Under the pieces are notes generated by a model that did no database searches, was not told where the DNA came from, and saw only the letters and a program-made list of their open reading frames with translations. From Deinococcus hopiensis KR-140 (GTDB lineage: Bacteria > Deinococcota > Deinococci > Deinococcales > Deinococcaceae): a DNA stretch of 33,902 nucleotides. This document shows, in pieces, positions 9,922 to 24,851 of the stretch. The stretch covers positions 87,501 to 121,402 of the forward strand of contig CALPYF020000010.1 in NCBI GenBank assembly GCA_943327755.2. Reading direction: 5' to 3'. The position numbers and the translations under genes were made by a program. The stretch's first letter is position 1, and every line of letters begins with the position of its first letter.

Positions 9922-9928
9922 ACCGGTC

Positions 9929-9934
9929 AGTCTG
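9929..9934 (-). promoter_or_regulatory. -10-like CAGACT, leaderless promoter
   Basis: CAGACT (one base off TANNNT) ends 7 nt before the ATG at 9921. No clear -35. Confidence 0.4.
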
Positions 9935-10026
9935 CACCCGGCGCGGGCCGCGCCCCAGGGGGGCATGCAGACAGCCCGGTTCCAGTGGGCCATCCCCGGT
10001 GGCCCAGTTCATTCCATGTTCAGTCA

Positions 10027-10055
10027 TTGGGCCGTCAGAGTTCGCGCGGCACAAT
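10027..10055 (+). promoter_or_regulatory. Promoter TTGGGC-17-CACAAT, leaderless
   Basis: TTGGGC (10027-10032), a 17-bp spacer and CACAAT (10050-10055) are followed by exactly 7 nt before the ATG at 10063. Confidence 0.6.
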
Positions 10056-10062
10056 GACGCCC

Positions 10063-11118
10063 ATGCGCAGGCTCCGCATTCCGGACGGCACGCCGGAAGC
10101 CCAGTACCGACATGCGGGCCTGCTGGCCGTGCAGGTGTGCCTGCTGCTGACCACCGCCTGCACCCTCGCCCTGAGCGGCCCGCTGCGCGTGGGTCCCACG
10201 GATCAGGTCCTGCTGGCCCTGCTGCTGCTCCAGCATGCCGGGTACGTCCTGTGGCTGCGGCGCGCGCCGCACCGGTTCCAGCTGATCGGGCTGCTGGAAC
10301 TGGGCGGCGAACTGCTGGCCGCCACGTACCGCATGTCTCAGGTGCTGCTCGTGGACCACACCGCGCACGGCCTGAGCGGCTACTCGTACTGGCTGGCGCT
10401 GCCGTACCTCGTGGCGTCGCTGGCGCTGCCGCCCGGCGCGGCCCTGGCCGTGTCCGGCGGGTACCTGCTGGTGCTGGCCGCGTTGGGTGCCGCGTACTGG
10501 ACGCACCCCGACGTGCCGCCCGGCCTGCGGCAGGACAACGGCAACGCCTGGCTGCAGATGCTGCTCATGCACGCCGCGCTGCTGACCGTCATCACGCTGC
10601 AGCAGCACCTGCGCCGCCGTTACGCGCTGGCCGTCACCCGTGCCGAGCGGCGTTCGGCACAGGCGCTGCGCGACCCGCTGACCGGCCTGCCCGGGCGGCG
10701 CGCCCTGGACGACTGGCACCGCACGCCGGGGTGGGTGCACAGCGTCGTGTACTTCGACCTGGATCACTTCAAGCGCGTGAACGACACCCACGGGCACGAG
10801 ATCGGGGACGACGTGCTGCGCCACGTGGCCCGCGCGGCGCGCGCGACCCTGCGTGCCGACGACCGCGTGATCCGCTGGGGCGGCGAGGAATTCCTGCTGC
10901 TCGTGCGGGGAGACGCGGGCGCCGCGCGGGCCGCGGCCGAACGCCTGCAGGATCAGCTGCGCCGTCACCGGCATCCGGTCGCGGGGGCGATCACGCTCAG
11001 CTGCGGGGTGGCGCAGCTCGCACCGCACGAGGCCCTGCAGGAGGGCCTGCGCCGCGCCGACGACGCGCTGTACGCCGCCAAGCGCGCCGGGCGCGACACC
11101 GTGGAGGTCGCCGCCTGA
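10063..11118 (+). CDS. Membrane diguanylate cyclase (GGDEF) with inhibitory site
   Basis: 351 residues. The N-terminal half (about 18-182) has roughly five to six hydrophobic helices, so it is an inner-membrane sensor without a recognised ligand domain. The C-terminal GGDEF domain makes cyclic di-GMP from two GTP. The active loop is GGEEF (273-277), and the metal-binding FDLDHFKRVNDTHGH is intact. RADD (264-267) lies five residues before the loop, so the RxxD product-inhibition site is present. An in-frame ATG at 10054 is possible, but the 10063 ATG has the promoter spacing. It is divergent from the aminotransferase and 40 bp before the LysE-type gene, which has its own promoter. Confidence 0.9.
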   Translation: MRRLRIPDGTPEAQYRHAGLLAVQVCLLLTTACTLALSGPLRVGPTDQVLLALLLLQHAGYVLWLRRAPHRFQLIGLLELGGELLAATYRMSQVLLVDHTAHGLSGYSYWLALPYLVASLALPPGAALAVSGGYLLVLAALGAAYWTHPDVPPGLRQDNGNAWLQMLLMHAALLTVITLQQHLRRRYALAVTRAERRSAQALRDPLTGLPGRRALDDWHRTPGWVHSVVYFDLDHFKRVNDTHGHEIGDDVLRHVARAARATLRADDRVIRWGGEEFLLLVRGDAGAARAAAERLQDQLRRHRHPVAGAITLSCGVAQLAPHEALQEGLRRADDALYAAKRAGRDTVEVAA

Positions 11119-11145
11119 CCTGAATTCGGGGCCGGTCCCGGGCGC

Positions 11146-11151
11146 TACAGT
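11146..11151 (+). promoter_or_regulatory. -10 box TACAGT, leaderless promoter
   Basis: TANNNT hexamer ending 7 nt before the GTG at 11159. Confidence 0.6.
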
Positions 11152-11158
11152 CGGCGCT

Positions 11159-11773
11159 GTGCCTCCCCTGCTGCGCGGCCTGAGTCTGGGCCTGTCCCTG
11201 ATCGTGGCGATCGGTCCGCAGAACGCGTTCGTGCTGCGGCAGGGCCTGACGCGCCGGTTCGCGCTGCTGGCGGCGCTGGCCTGCGCGCTGTGCGACACGC
11301 TGCTCATCACGCTGGGCGTGCTGGGGGTGGGCGGACTCCTGTCGGGGAGGGCGGCGCTGGTGCTGGCCGGGACGGGGCTTGGCGCGGCGTTCCTGCTCTG
11401 GTACGGCCTGCGGGCCCTGCGGGGCGCGTGGGTGGGCGGCGCGGCCCTGCACGTCAGCGGGGCGGGTGCGGGCACGCCCGGCGCAGTGGTGGGCACGGCG
11501 CTGGGCTTCAGTCTGCTGAACCCGCACGCGCTGCTGGACACGGTGGTGCTGATCGGTGGGGCCAGCGCGGGTCTGGACGGCGGGGCGCGGCTGGCGTTCC
11601 TGGCGGGCACGGTCCTGGCGTCCTGGGCGTGGTTCTTCACGCTGGCGCTGGCGGGCCGGGCGCTGGCGCCGGTGATGGCGCGGCCCGGCGCGTGGCGGGT
11701 GCTGGACGCCCTGATCGGGGTGACGCTGCTCGGCACGGCGGTGGGGCTGCTGCTGGGCCTGCGCCTGCCATGA
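11159..11773 (+). CDS. LysE/ArgO-family amino acid exporter
   Basis: 204 residues, nearly all hydrophobic, with about six transmembrane helices. The N-terminal signature IGPQNAFVLRQG (about 18-29) is diagnostic of the LysE/ArgO (RhtB superfamily) exporters, and 'LNPHALLDTVVLIG' (about 120-133) is the matching second signature. Family members export lysine and/or arginine. With carB 95 bp downstream and the arginine operon nearby, arginine is a reasonable but unproved substrate. The GTG start at 11159 is supported by TACAGT 7 nt before it. Confidence 0.87.
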   Translation: MPPLLRGLSLGLSLIVAIGPQNAFVLRQGLTRRFALLAALACALCDTLLITLGVLGVGGLLSGRAALVLAGTGLGAAFLLWYGLRALRGAWVGGAALHVSGAGAGTPGAVVGTALGFSLLNPHALLDTVVLIGGASAGLDGGARLAFLAGTVLASWAWFFTLALAGRALAPVMARPGAWRVLDALIGVTLLGTAVGLLLGLRLP

Positions 11774-11806
11774 GGGGCGCAGCGGGGGCGGGCTGTCCCG
11801 GATGAC

Positions 11807-11820
11807 TGCATAAGTTTGCA
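11807..11820 (+). promoter_or_regulatory. ARG-box-like palindrome upstream of carB
   Basis: TGCATAAGTTTGCA fits the 14-bp core TGNATNNNNATNCA at all but one position and resembles the palindromes before argG. It lies about 30 bp upstream of the carB -10 (TAGGCT, 11852-11857), close to the -35. ArgR control of carB is inferred. Confidence 0.4.
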
Positions 11821-11851
11821 TGCGGCTTACCTTTCGGGGGGCGCGGCGTGT

Positions 11852-11857
11852 TAGGCT
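11852..11857 (+). promoter_or_regulatory. -10 box TAGGCT of carB
   Basis: TANNNT hexamer 11 nt before the ATG at 11869, predicting a very short leader. It argues against the in-frame GTG at 11848, which would lie upstream of it. Confidence 0.4.
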
Positions 11858-11868
11858 CATTCTCTGGA

Positions 11869-14940
<3,072 letters not shown>

Positions 14941-14941
14941 C

Positions 14942-15355
14942 ATGAGCCTCACCGCCGACCTCCACTGCGAAATCAGGGAGGTCGGCGGCCACTGGTGGCC
15001 CATCGCCACCTTCCAGATCGGATCAGCCCGCCGGTTCCGGCAGGCACTCCAAGGGGCAGGCCTCGCAGACCGGGGCCTGCCCCCCGACGTCTCCGACGTC
15101 CTGCGCGACCGGTACGACGAACAGGTGACCGCCTACCCGCGAGAGGTCTGCGGGGCGACATTCATCACCACGCAGGAACTCGCGCTGCTGCTGAATGCCG
15201 CGCTGTGGCTGACCACCGAGGAACGCGGACGCATTCCCCCGCACGTCTACGAGGAATACGCGGAAACGGACTTCATCCGCGCATGGCACGCCTTCGCGCA
15301 AGCCCACGAGGCAAGCGAACGAGCGGCGCGAGTCGTGGCGTGGTTCGGGCTCTGA
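14942..15355 (+). CDS. Hypothetical protein, translationally linked to carB
   Basis: 137 residues, soluble, no signal peptide or membrane helix. It is rich in Trp, Arg and Glu, with a 'RGLPPDVSDVLRDRYDE'-like segment (about 45-61) reminiscent of a family of small uncharacterised bacterial proteins. I do not recognise a function. Its ATG begins one base after the carB stop, so it is co-transcribed and probably translated by re-initiation. The 140 bp after it (15356-15495) hold only a weak 7-bp hairpin (15400-15433) between two convergent genes. Confidence 0.7.
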   Translation: MSLTADLHCEIREVGGHWWPIATFQIGSARRFRQALQGAGLADRGLPPDVSDVLRDRYDEQVTAYPREVCGATFITTQELALLLNAALWLTTEERGRIPPHVYEEYAETDFIRAWHAFAQAHEASERAARVVAWFGL

Positions 15356-15495
15356 ACTCACCATGCCCACGCTTCTGCTGGGGCGCGAGGTGGTGACGGG
15401 GGGCGGACTGGAAGAAGGTGCCAGGGCCGCCCCTCTCCCCTGTCAACGCGAGATGGCCGGGTCGCCCCAGCCATCCGCCTTCTGCCATCAGCCCG

Positions 15496-16374
15496 TTACT
15501 TGTACTGCGGCCAGGGCCACGTCTTGAACGTGACCTCCTGCCATTTGGGGTGCATGCCTTCGTCTTCCTGCAGGTTCACGAGCTTGCTCATGGCGCACTT
15601 CTGGTATTTCAGCAGCAGGTCTTTCTTCTCGGGCGTCTTGAAGTCGCGGGTGGCGAGGACGCTCTGCACGGCGACGGTGGGGACGCTGCTGGCGCTCAGG
15701 TTGGGGTACAGGAGTTTGGCGCTGCTGTAGATGCCGGTCAGGGCGGGTGCGTAGGGGATGGGGATGAGGTTCACGCCGCTGAGGTCCTTGACCCACGTGG
15801 CGGGCTGGCCGACGACGGCGAGGACGGCGTCAACCTGTCCGGCGCGCAGGGCGGCGAAGGCGGCGTCGCGGTCCTTGACGCTGGTGACGGTGTAGGGCAC
15901 GCCGAGTTTGGCGCTGAGGACGCGGGCGGTGATGAGGCTGCCGCCCCACGCGGCGACGCGTTTGCCTTTCAGGTCGGTGTAGGTGGTGACGCCGGTGGTG
16001 GTGACTTTGCCCAGGATGCTTTTCTTGGTGACGGGGGGCGGGGCGAAGAGGTGGATTTCTTCGTTGTGCAGGGGCAGCAGGGCTTTGATGTTCTGCACGC
16101 GGGTGTCGCCGTCGATCTGTTCTTTGGCTTTCAGGACGTCGCTCTGCACGAACGCCAGGGAGACTTCGTTGCTGAGGAGCAGGTCGATGTTTTCCAGGCT
16201 GCCGCTGGTGCCGCGTTCTTTGAGGTAGGCGCTCTGGGTGCAGACCTTGCCGATGTTCTTGAACATGGTCGAGTACGTGCCGGTGGCGCTGCCGGTGGCG
16301 ACGTTCAGGAACGTGGCGGCCTGCGCGGGGCTCAGGAGCAGCAGGGTCAGGAGGGGCAGGGTGCGTGCGTTCAT
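15496..16374 (-). CDS. TAXI-family periplasmic substrate-binding protein
   Basis: 292 residues with a signal peptide (MNARTLPLLTLLLLSPAQA). The mature start 'TFLNVATGSATGTY' and later 'LKGKRVAAWGGSL' and 'LRAGQVDAVLAVVGQP' match the TAXI (TRAP-associated extracytoplasmic immunogenic) solute receptors, a periplasmic-binding-protein fold for small organic anions such as glutamate. No TRAP membrane subunit is next to it. It is the last of three genes on this strand, 13 bp after the one-TM peptide gene, so it is probably co-expressed with two membrane proteins that do not look like transporters. The ligand is unknown. Confidence 0.82.
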   Translation of the reverse strand: MNARTLPLLTLLLLSPAQAATFLNVATGSATGTYSTMFKNIGKVCTQSAYLKERGTSGSLENIDLLLSNEVSLAFVQSDVLKAKEQIDGDTRVQNIKALLPLHNEEIHLFAPPPVTKKSILGKVTTTGVTTYTDLKGKRVAAWGGSLITARVLSAKLGVPYTVTSVKDRDAAFAALRAGQVDAVLAVVGQPATWVKDLSGVNLIPIPYAPALTGIYSSAKLLYPNLSASSVPTVAVQSVLATRDFKTPEKKDLLLKYQKCAMSKLVNLQEDEGMHPKWQEVTFKTWPWPQYK

Positions 16375-16387
16375 GGGGCCTCCGGGG

Positions 16388-16576
16388 TCACTTCAGGTCG
16401 CCGTACCCGTCGTTGCTGCTGGGTGGCGTGGGGGTGGGGGTGCCGGTCGCGGGGGTGCCCGTGGCGGGGGTGCTGGCCGCGCCGGTCTGGGTGCGGGTCT
16501 GGTCGAGGACGATCACGGCGCCGCAGATCAGGAGGATCAGGGCGAGCAGCCCGCCGATGCGCGCGGAGCGGTTCAT
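16388..16576 (-). CDS. Short single-TM protein with Thr/Pro-rich tail
   Basis: 62 residues. One transmembrane helix (about 7-25, LLALILLICGAVIVL) is followed by a low-complexity Ala/Thr/Pro/Gly tail including a repeated 'TPATG'. It is probably anchored with the tail outside. The ATG overlaps the stop of the upstream gene (ATGA, 16573-16576), which supports it as a real gene despite its size. Function unknown. Confidence 0.65.
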   Translation of the reverse strand: MNRSARIGGLLALILLICGAVIVLDQTRTQTGAASTPATGTPATGTPTPTPPSSNDGYGDLK

Positions 16577-17328
16577 GCCTGCCCCGTCCGCAGCGCGCGG
16601 TTTTCCTCACCGGCGGCGAGTGCCTGGTCGAGGAGGGCGGCATTGCGTCCGGCGCGGCGGGCGATTTCCGACAGGGCGCTCTCGGTGACGTGGCGGTCCT
16701 CGGCGCTGAGTTTGGCCTGTTGCAGGGCGCTGGCGACGTTCCCCTTGGCCTGCGCGAGTTGCGTGTCGATGCGGGCCTTGCGGATCTGCCGGTCGAACTC
16801 GGCGAGGTCGGCGCGCAGGTCGGTCAGGTGCGTCTGCGCGCGGGCGAACGCGTCGCGGCTGACCTGCAGGTCGGTTTCCCAGCGGGCGATGTCGGCGGCG
16901 TCCATGTCCCGGCGGTTCGTGTCGATCAGGCGGCGGAAGTCCTCGATGTGCCCGTTCGCTTCCTGAAGCTGCGCGGCTTTCGCCTGAATCAGCGTCTCGA
17001 ACTGCTTGCGCTGCACGATCAGGGTTTCCAGCGGCATGGCGCGGGCCACGGCTTCCTTGGCTTTCACGCGTCCGGCGTTCAGCGCGAGGATCAGGGCAGG
17101 CATCAGGAAGATCACGGCCAGGATCGCCACGAGGAACGCGCCGATGGTGACGGTGGTCAGCGCGACGTTGAACACGGCGATGGCGGCCCCGCCCAGCGCG
17201 GCGAGGGCCAGCACGCCGCCCCCGGTCGCCAGGGCGATCTTCCCGGCGGTGACGGCTCTCGGCGCGGGCGCCTGACTGGTGGAGGGCCGCAGTTCGATGA
17301 CCGTGTCGTCCCGGTGGGGCTGGCTCAT
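16573..17328 (-). CDS. Two-TM protein with long coiled coil (PspA/IM30-like layout)
   Basis: 251 residues. A disordered N-terminus (1-26) precedes two hydrophobic helices (about 30-54 and 57-83), then a long charged alpha-helical coiled coil (about 87-220) rich in Gln, Ala, Arg and Asp. The coiled coil recalls PspA/IM30 proteins, but those lack this pair of helices, so the homology is uncertain. It is first in an operon with the one-TM peptide and the TAXI receptor. The ATG at 17328 follows TATAAG by only 5 nt; whether it is leaderless or uses the nearby AGAGGG is unclear. Envelope stress or scaffolding is a guess. Confidence 0.7.
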   Translation of the reverse strand: MSQPHRDDTVIELRPSTSQAPAPRAVTAGKIALATGGGVLALAALGGAAIAVFNVALTTVTIGAFLVAILAVIFLMPALILALNAGRVKAKEAVARAMPLETLIVQRKQFETLIQAKAAQLQEANGHIEDFRRLIDTNRRDMDAADIARWETDLQVSRDAFARAQTHLTDLRADLAEFDRQIRKARIDTQLAQAKGNVASALQQAKLSAEDRHVTESALSEIARRAGRNAALLDQALAAGEENRALRTGQA

Positions 17329-17405
17329 ACCCTCTTATACGACAGGGCGGGGGTGCGCGTTGCGCTGAAGGTGCGCGGGGAGTGGGAAGTAGGGAGTGGG
17401 GTTTG

Positions 17406-17463
17406 CCCCTCTCCCTCGTGGGGGACTGGAACAGATCGCTCAGCGAGAGGCTGGGAGGGGGAG
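17406..17463. repeat. GC-rich imperfect inverted repeat, possible dispersed element
   Basis: CCCCTCTCCC (17406-17415) faces GGGAGGGGGAG (17453-17463), with an internal CGCTC/GAGCG-like fold. It looks like the small intergenic repeats common in Deinococcus, but a second full copy was not found in this window. Confidence 0.25.
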
Positions 17464-17521
17464 CGTGTGACCCCCGACCCTGCCCGTTCCTTCCCCTCCT
17501 ACATCCCCAGGACCCATCAAC

Positions 17522-17561
17522 ACGCGGGAGGCGGAGCGTCCCTGCGCCCCGCCTCCCGCGT
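17522..17561 (-). terminator. Strong hairpin after speA
   Basis: ACGCGGGAGGCGG and CCGCCTCCCGCGT pair perfectly over 13 bp around a 14-base loop, 10 bp past the speA stop. The U tract is poor (GTTGAT). Confidence 0.65.
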
Positions 17562-17571
17562 CCTGCTTCGC

Positions 17572-19479
<1,908 letters not shown>

Positions 19480-19570
19480 TGAGGGGCGTCCTCCTCCGGT
19501 GGGGATAGGCTCGCCGTGCGCGGGGTTCGGAGCAGAGCGCAGCTCGCGGACGCCGTGCGAAACCGGGCGC

Positions 19571-19576
19571 ATGATA
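19571..19576 (-). promoter_or_regulatory. Possible speA -10 (TATCAT)
   Basis: TANNNT hexamer in the 250-bp gap before speA, giving a leader of roughly 85 nt. No -35 recognised. Confidence 0.3.
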
Positions 19577-19690
19577 CGGCAAACCGGCGCGCCCGCGTGT
19601 ATCCCCCGCCCTCATTACGGCCTTCATGTTCCGGCGGCCCGCGCTGAGCACCGCGCCCGGGCACCAGCGCGAACGGCCGGGGTCAACGAA

Positions 19691-19723
19691 GGAAGCGCCT
19701 GCGGCATTCACCGAGGCGCTTCC
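19691..19723 (-). terminator. Intrinsic terminator of tRNA-Asp
   Basis: GGAAGCGCCT and AGGCGCTTCC form a perfect 10-bp stem 5 bp after the tRNA CCA end, followed on the minus strand by TTCGTT. Confidence 0.75.
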
Positions 19724-19728
19724 CTTGC

Positions 19729-19804
<76 letters not shown>

Positions 19805-19814
19805 AGCGGAGAGA

Positions 19815-19843
19815 AGGTTACCGGCCAGCGGCGCGCTTGTCAA
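19815..19843 (-). promoter_or_regulatory. Consensus promoter of tRNA-Asp, overlapping the end of the GGDEF gene
   Basis: TTGACA (19838-19843), a 17-bp spacer and TAACCT (19815-19820) give a near-perfect housekeeping promoter. The TAA stop codon of the GGDEF gene (19818-19820) is the first half of the -10 box. The tRNA 5' end is 10 bp downstream. Confidence 0.85.
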
Positions 19844-20879
19844 GCGGCGCGGCACCCAGCCCCCCCGGCGCGGCGAGGACCACCCGGTCGCGCCCGGCGT
19901 CCTTCGCGGCGCGCAGGGCCGAGTCGGCCCGCTCAAAGGCCCGCCCGAGGTCCTCGCCGTCACCCCGGCGGGTCAGTCCGGCGCTGAGCGTCACGCGCTG
20001 CCCGCCCGTGAACTGCCGCGCGGCGATCTCACGCCGCACGCCCTCCAGCATCGCCGGGGCGTCACTCCCGGCGGGCAGCAGCAGCACGAATTCCTCGCCG
20101 CCCCAGCGGTACGCCTCGCCGTGACCGGCCAGCGCGTCCTGGATGACGTCCGCCACGGCCCGCAGCACCCGGTCCCCCGCGAGGTGCCCGTGCGTGTCGT
20201 TCACGCGCTTGAAGTGGTCGATGTCCAGCACCGCCACGTGCAGCGGCTCCGGGCCGTCCGGGCGTTCGTTCAGCGCGCGGCGGTTCAGCAGCCCGGTCAG
20301 CGGGTCGCGCACGCGCTCCTGCTCGCCTGCGTGGTAGCGCGCGTTCATCTGTGCGAAGGTCACGGCGTAGTAGGTGACCGTCATGCCGATCACCAGCACC
20401 AGCAGGGGCAGATTCAGCTGGGGCGCCGGATGCAGGCCCTCCCGCTGCCAGCGCCACACCAGCAGGCAGACGCTCAGGGTCAGGCCGGTGTTCAGGCCCA
20501 GCGCGGTGCGGGGACGGTCCGCGAACATCAGCGTCCAGGCCATCAGGGTGGCAGGCGTGAACAGCAGCGCGACGGTCAGCTGGGCGGCGGTGCCCTGGAA
20601 GGGGGGCGCGCCGCCCAGCGCCGCGACGAGCAGCACGAACCCGGTCGCGACGAGCGCGAACACGTACCGCAGCGCGTCCCGGCCCCGCGCGGGCAGCAGG
20701 GCGTGCAGCGCCGCGCCCAGGGCCGCCAGCAGGGTCAGCAGCGGCAGCACCGGCCCGTCGCTCCACTCGCTGCTGAGGGTCAGGGCGACCGCCACGGTGG
20801 GGAGCACCACCCGGAAGTACAGGCGGCCCACCTGATCGTGCAGGGGCGCGGGGTCCTGAATGTGGGGGCGGTGCGGCAT
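19818..20879 (-). CDS. Membrane diguanylate cyclase (GGDEF) lacking the inhibitory site
   Basis: 353 residues. The N-terminal part (about 22-175) holds around six hydrophobic helices, followed by a GGDEF domain that makes cyclic di-GMP. The active loop GGEEF (260-264) and LDIDHFKRVNDTHGH are intact. Where the RxxD inhibitory site would be, the sequence is AGHG, so product inhibition through that site is not expected, unlike the cyclase at 10063. The ATG at 20879 has GGAG six bases upstream; a much longer frame reading upstream crosses the divergent gene and is rejected. Its last codons contain the tRNA-Asp promoter. Confidence 0.88.
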   Translation of the reverse strand: MPHRPHIQDPAPLHDQVGRLYFRVVLPTVAVALTLSSEWSDGPVLPLLTLLAALGAALHALLPARGRDALRYVFALVATGFVLLVAALGGAPPFQGTAAQLTVALLFTPATLMAWTLMFADRPRTALGLNTGLTLSVCLLVWRWQREGLHPAPQLNLPLLVLVIGMTVTYYAVTFAQMNARYHAGEQERVRDPLTGLLNRRALNERPDGPEPLHVAVLDIDHFKRVNDTHGHLAGDRVLRAVADVIQDALAGHGEAYRWGGEEFVLLLPAGSDAPAMLEGVRREIAARQFTGGQRVTLSAGLTRRGDGEDLGRAFERADSALRAAKDAGRDRVVLAAPGGLGAAPLDKRAAGR

Positions 20880-21028
20880 CGGCGGCTCCAGGAAGGGATC
20901 GGCGGCGGGGACGCTTCTCGCCACAGCGTAGGCGAACGGGTGTGGCGGGGTTCTGACAGGGTCAGGCAGCGCGCGGAACATGAAGGCACGCGCCGCTGAG
21001 CCGCCCCTGAGAGCCGGGCGCGCCGGGG

Positions 21029-21034
21029 TACGCT
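21029..21034 (+). promoter_or_regulatory. -10 box TACGCT, leaderless promoter
   Basis: TANNNT hexamer ending 7 nt before the ATG at 21042; CTGAGA 16 bp upstream is a weak -35. Confidence 0.55.
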
Positions 21035-21041
21035 GCGCGGC

Positions 21042-22022
21042 ATGTTCCGTGATCCGCTGCGCGGCACGCTGCGCGACCTGGGGAGTGTGCTGGACCGTGA
21101 CCTCTCGGCGCTGCGGCCGCTGCTGCGCGCCGCGCTGGCGCGTGGGGGCGTGGTGGGCGCCGCCCGTGGGGAGGCGTGGCTCGTGCACGGCGTGGGCAGC
21201 CTGCACCCGGACGCCCCTTTTGAGCTGGCGAGTGTCACCAAGCCGTTCACGGCGGCGCTGGCGGGCGCGCTGGTACGCCGGGGGGCGCTGGACTGGCACG
21301 CGCCCCTCGCGGCGCTGGGTGGGCCGCTGCGGGGCCTGCCCCGGCACGTGACCGCGTGGGGCCTCGCGACCCACACGGCGGGGGTGCCGCTGCACCCGGC
21401 GCGGGTGGGCGTCACGACCTTCACGCACTTCTACGCTCCCTACGGGTCCATGAGCCCGGACGCGGTGGTGGGCAGCGTGCGGCGCTGGGCGCGGCCCGGG
21501 GGGCGCTTCGGGTACTCGAACCTGGGACTGGGGCTGCTGGGACTGGCGTGCGCGGTCGCAGCAGGGGAGGCGCTCAGCGCGGACGGCTACGGGCGGGCGC
21601 TGCGGCGCGAGGTGACCGGCCCACTGGGGCTGGACGTGACTCCCGGCGGGCCCCCCGGCGCGGCGCGCGTGACGGACTTCGGGCCACTCGTGGGCGCGGG
21701 GGGCCTGTCGGGGTCGGCGCACGCCCTGCTGCGCTTCGGGCAGGCGCATCTGAGGGGCGCCGTGGGCCCCGAGTGGCTGGACGCGCGGCGCGTGCCGGGC
21801 CTGCCGCCGGGCGTCACGGGGGTCAGTCCCGGTTGGTTCGCGCGGGGTGCGGTGCCGGGAGGCGCGCGCTGGCACGACGGTGTGGCCCGCGCGGCCCGCG
21901 CTGGCCTGGGCGTCCAGGTGGACACGGGGACGGTCGTGGTGGTTTTCGCCCGTGGGGGGGCGCCCCTGACCCGGGGCCGCGCCGCCGTGCCGACGCTGCT
22001 TCAGTCGCTGCTGGGACCCTGA
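21042..22022 (+). CDS. Serine hydrolase of the beta-lactamase/penicillin-binding-protein fold
   Basis: 326 residues, class C beta-lactamase-like (PF00144 type). The nucleophile motif is S64-V-T-K67 and the second motif Y158-S-N160. The third motif, normally KTG or HxG, is probably the HDG in 'WHDGV' (near 278). No signal peptide is evident, so it is probably cytosolic; members of this family include esterases and D-aminopeptidases as well as beta-lactamases, and the substrate cannot be told. The ATG at 21042 follows TACGCT by 7 nt. It is divergent from the GGDEF gene and ended by a long hairpin. Confidence 0.8.
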   Translation: MFRDPLRGTLRDLGSVLDRDLSALRPLLRAALARGGVVGAARGEAWLVHGVGSLHPDAPFELASVTKPFTAALAGALVRRGALDWHAPLAALGGPLRGLPRHVTAWGLATHTAGVPLHPARVGVTTFTHFYAPYGSMSPDAVVGSVRRWARPGGRFGYSNLGLGLLGLACAVAAGEALSADGYGRALRREVTGPLGLDVTPGGPPGAARVTDFGPLVGAGGLSGSAHALLRFGQAHLRGAVGPEWLDARRVPGLPPGVTGVSPGWFARGAVPGGARWHDGVARAARAGLGVQVDTGTVVVVFARGGAPLTRGRAAVPTLLQSLLGP

Positions 22023-22028
22023 CCGCAG

Positions 22029-22072
22029 CCTGCCAGGGGCCCCGAGAGGTGTGGCTCAGGGCCCCTGGCAGG
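22029..22072 (+). terminator. Long perfect hairpin between two convergent genes
   Basis: CCTGCCAGGGGCCC and GGGCCCCTGGCAGG pair over 14 bp around a 16-base loop, 6 bp after the hydrolase stop. It has no U tract, and may serve both strands. Confidence 0.6.
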
Positions 22073-22123
22073 TTGGAATCGCCGGGACTCGCTGTATGAG
22101 CAGCGGACCCCACGGCGGGGCCG

Positions 22124-22572
22124 TCAGTGCCGGGGCGGGAAGCGCACGAAGGTCAGCCAGAACGACTCGAAGGCGCGGATGGCTCCCAGGAAGTTGTCGA
22201 AGCCCACCGGTTTGACGACGTACCCGCTGGCATGCCGTTCGTAGGAGGCGCGCACGTCGTCCTCGGCCTGACTGGTGGTGAGCATCACCACGGGGATGCT
22301 GCGCAGTTCGGGATCGGCCTTGACGTCCGACAGCACCTCCAGGCCGGTCTTGCGGGGCATGTTGATGTCCAGCAGGATCACGTCCGGGCGGGGCGCGCCC
22401 GCGTGCTCTCCCTCGCGGCGCAGGAACCGCAGCGCCTCGACGCCGTCCCGGGCGACATGCAGGCGGTTCGGCACGCGGGCGTCCTCGAAGGCCTCCAGGG
22501 TCAGCAGGACGTCGGGTTCGTTGTCCTCGACGAGCAGGATCTCGATGGGTTCAGTGGCGGCAGGGTCGTGGG

Positions 22573-22576
<4 letters not shown>
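22124..22576 (-). CDS. Single-domain response regulator (Rcp1-like)
   Basis: 150 residues, a receiver domain with no output domain. The acidic pair is in LLVEDNEPD (about 14-22), the phospho-aspartate is in VILLDINMPRKTGLEVL (near 70), and the conserved threonine and lysine are in VMLTTSQ and GYVVKPVGF. The layout matches Rcp1-type partners of multi-PAS or phytochrome-like kinases. Its ATG overlaps the kinase stop (ATGA, 22573-22576), so it is translationally coupled. It may act as a phosphate sink or pass signals by protein contact. Confidence 0.9.
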
Positions 22577-24849
<2,273 letters not shown>

Positions 24850-24851
24850 GG

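Noticed and set aside
11848..11868. GTG at 11848 as the carB start
   Set aside because: It lies upstream of the likely -10 box TAGGCT (11852-11857) and adds seven residues not typical of CarB; the ATG at 11869 fits the family start.
16388..16576. The 62-residue frame as a chance reading
   Set aside because: Rejected as chance because it has a clean membrane helix, a 4-bp overlap with the upstream gene and correct operon position; it was kept as a gene.
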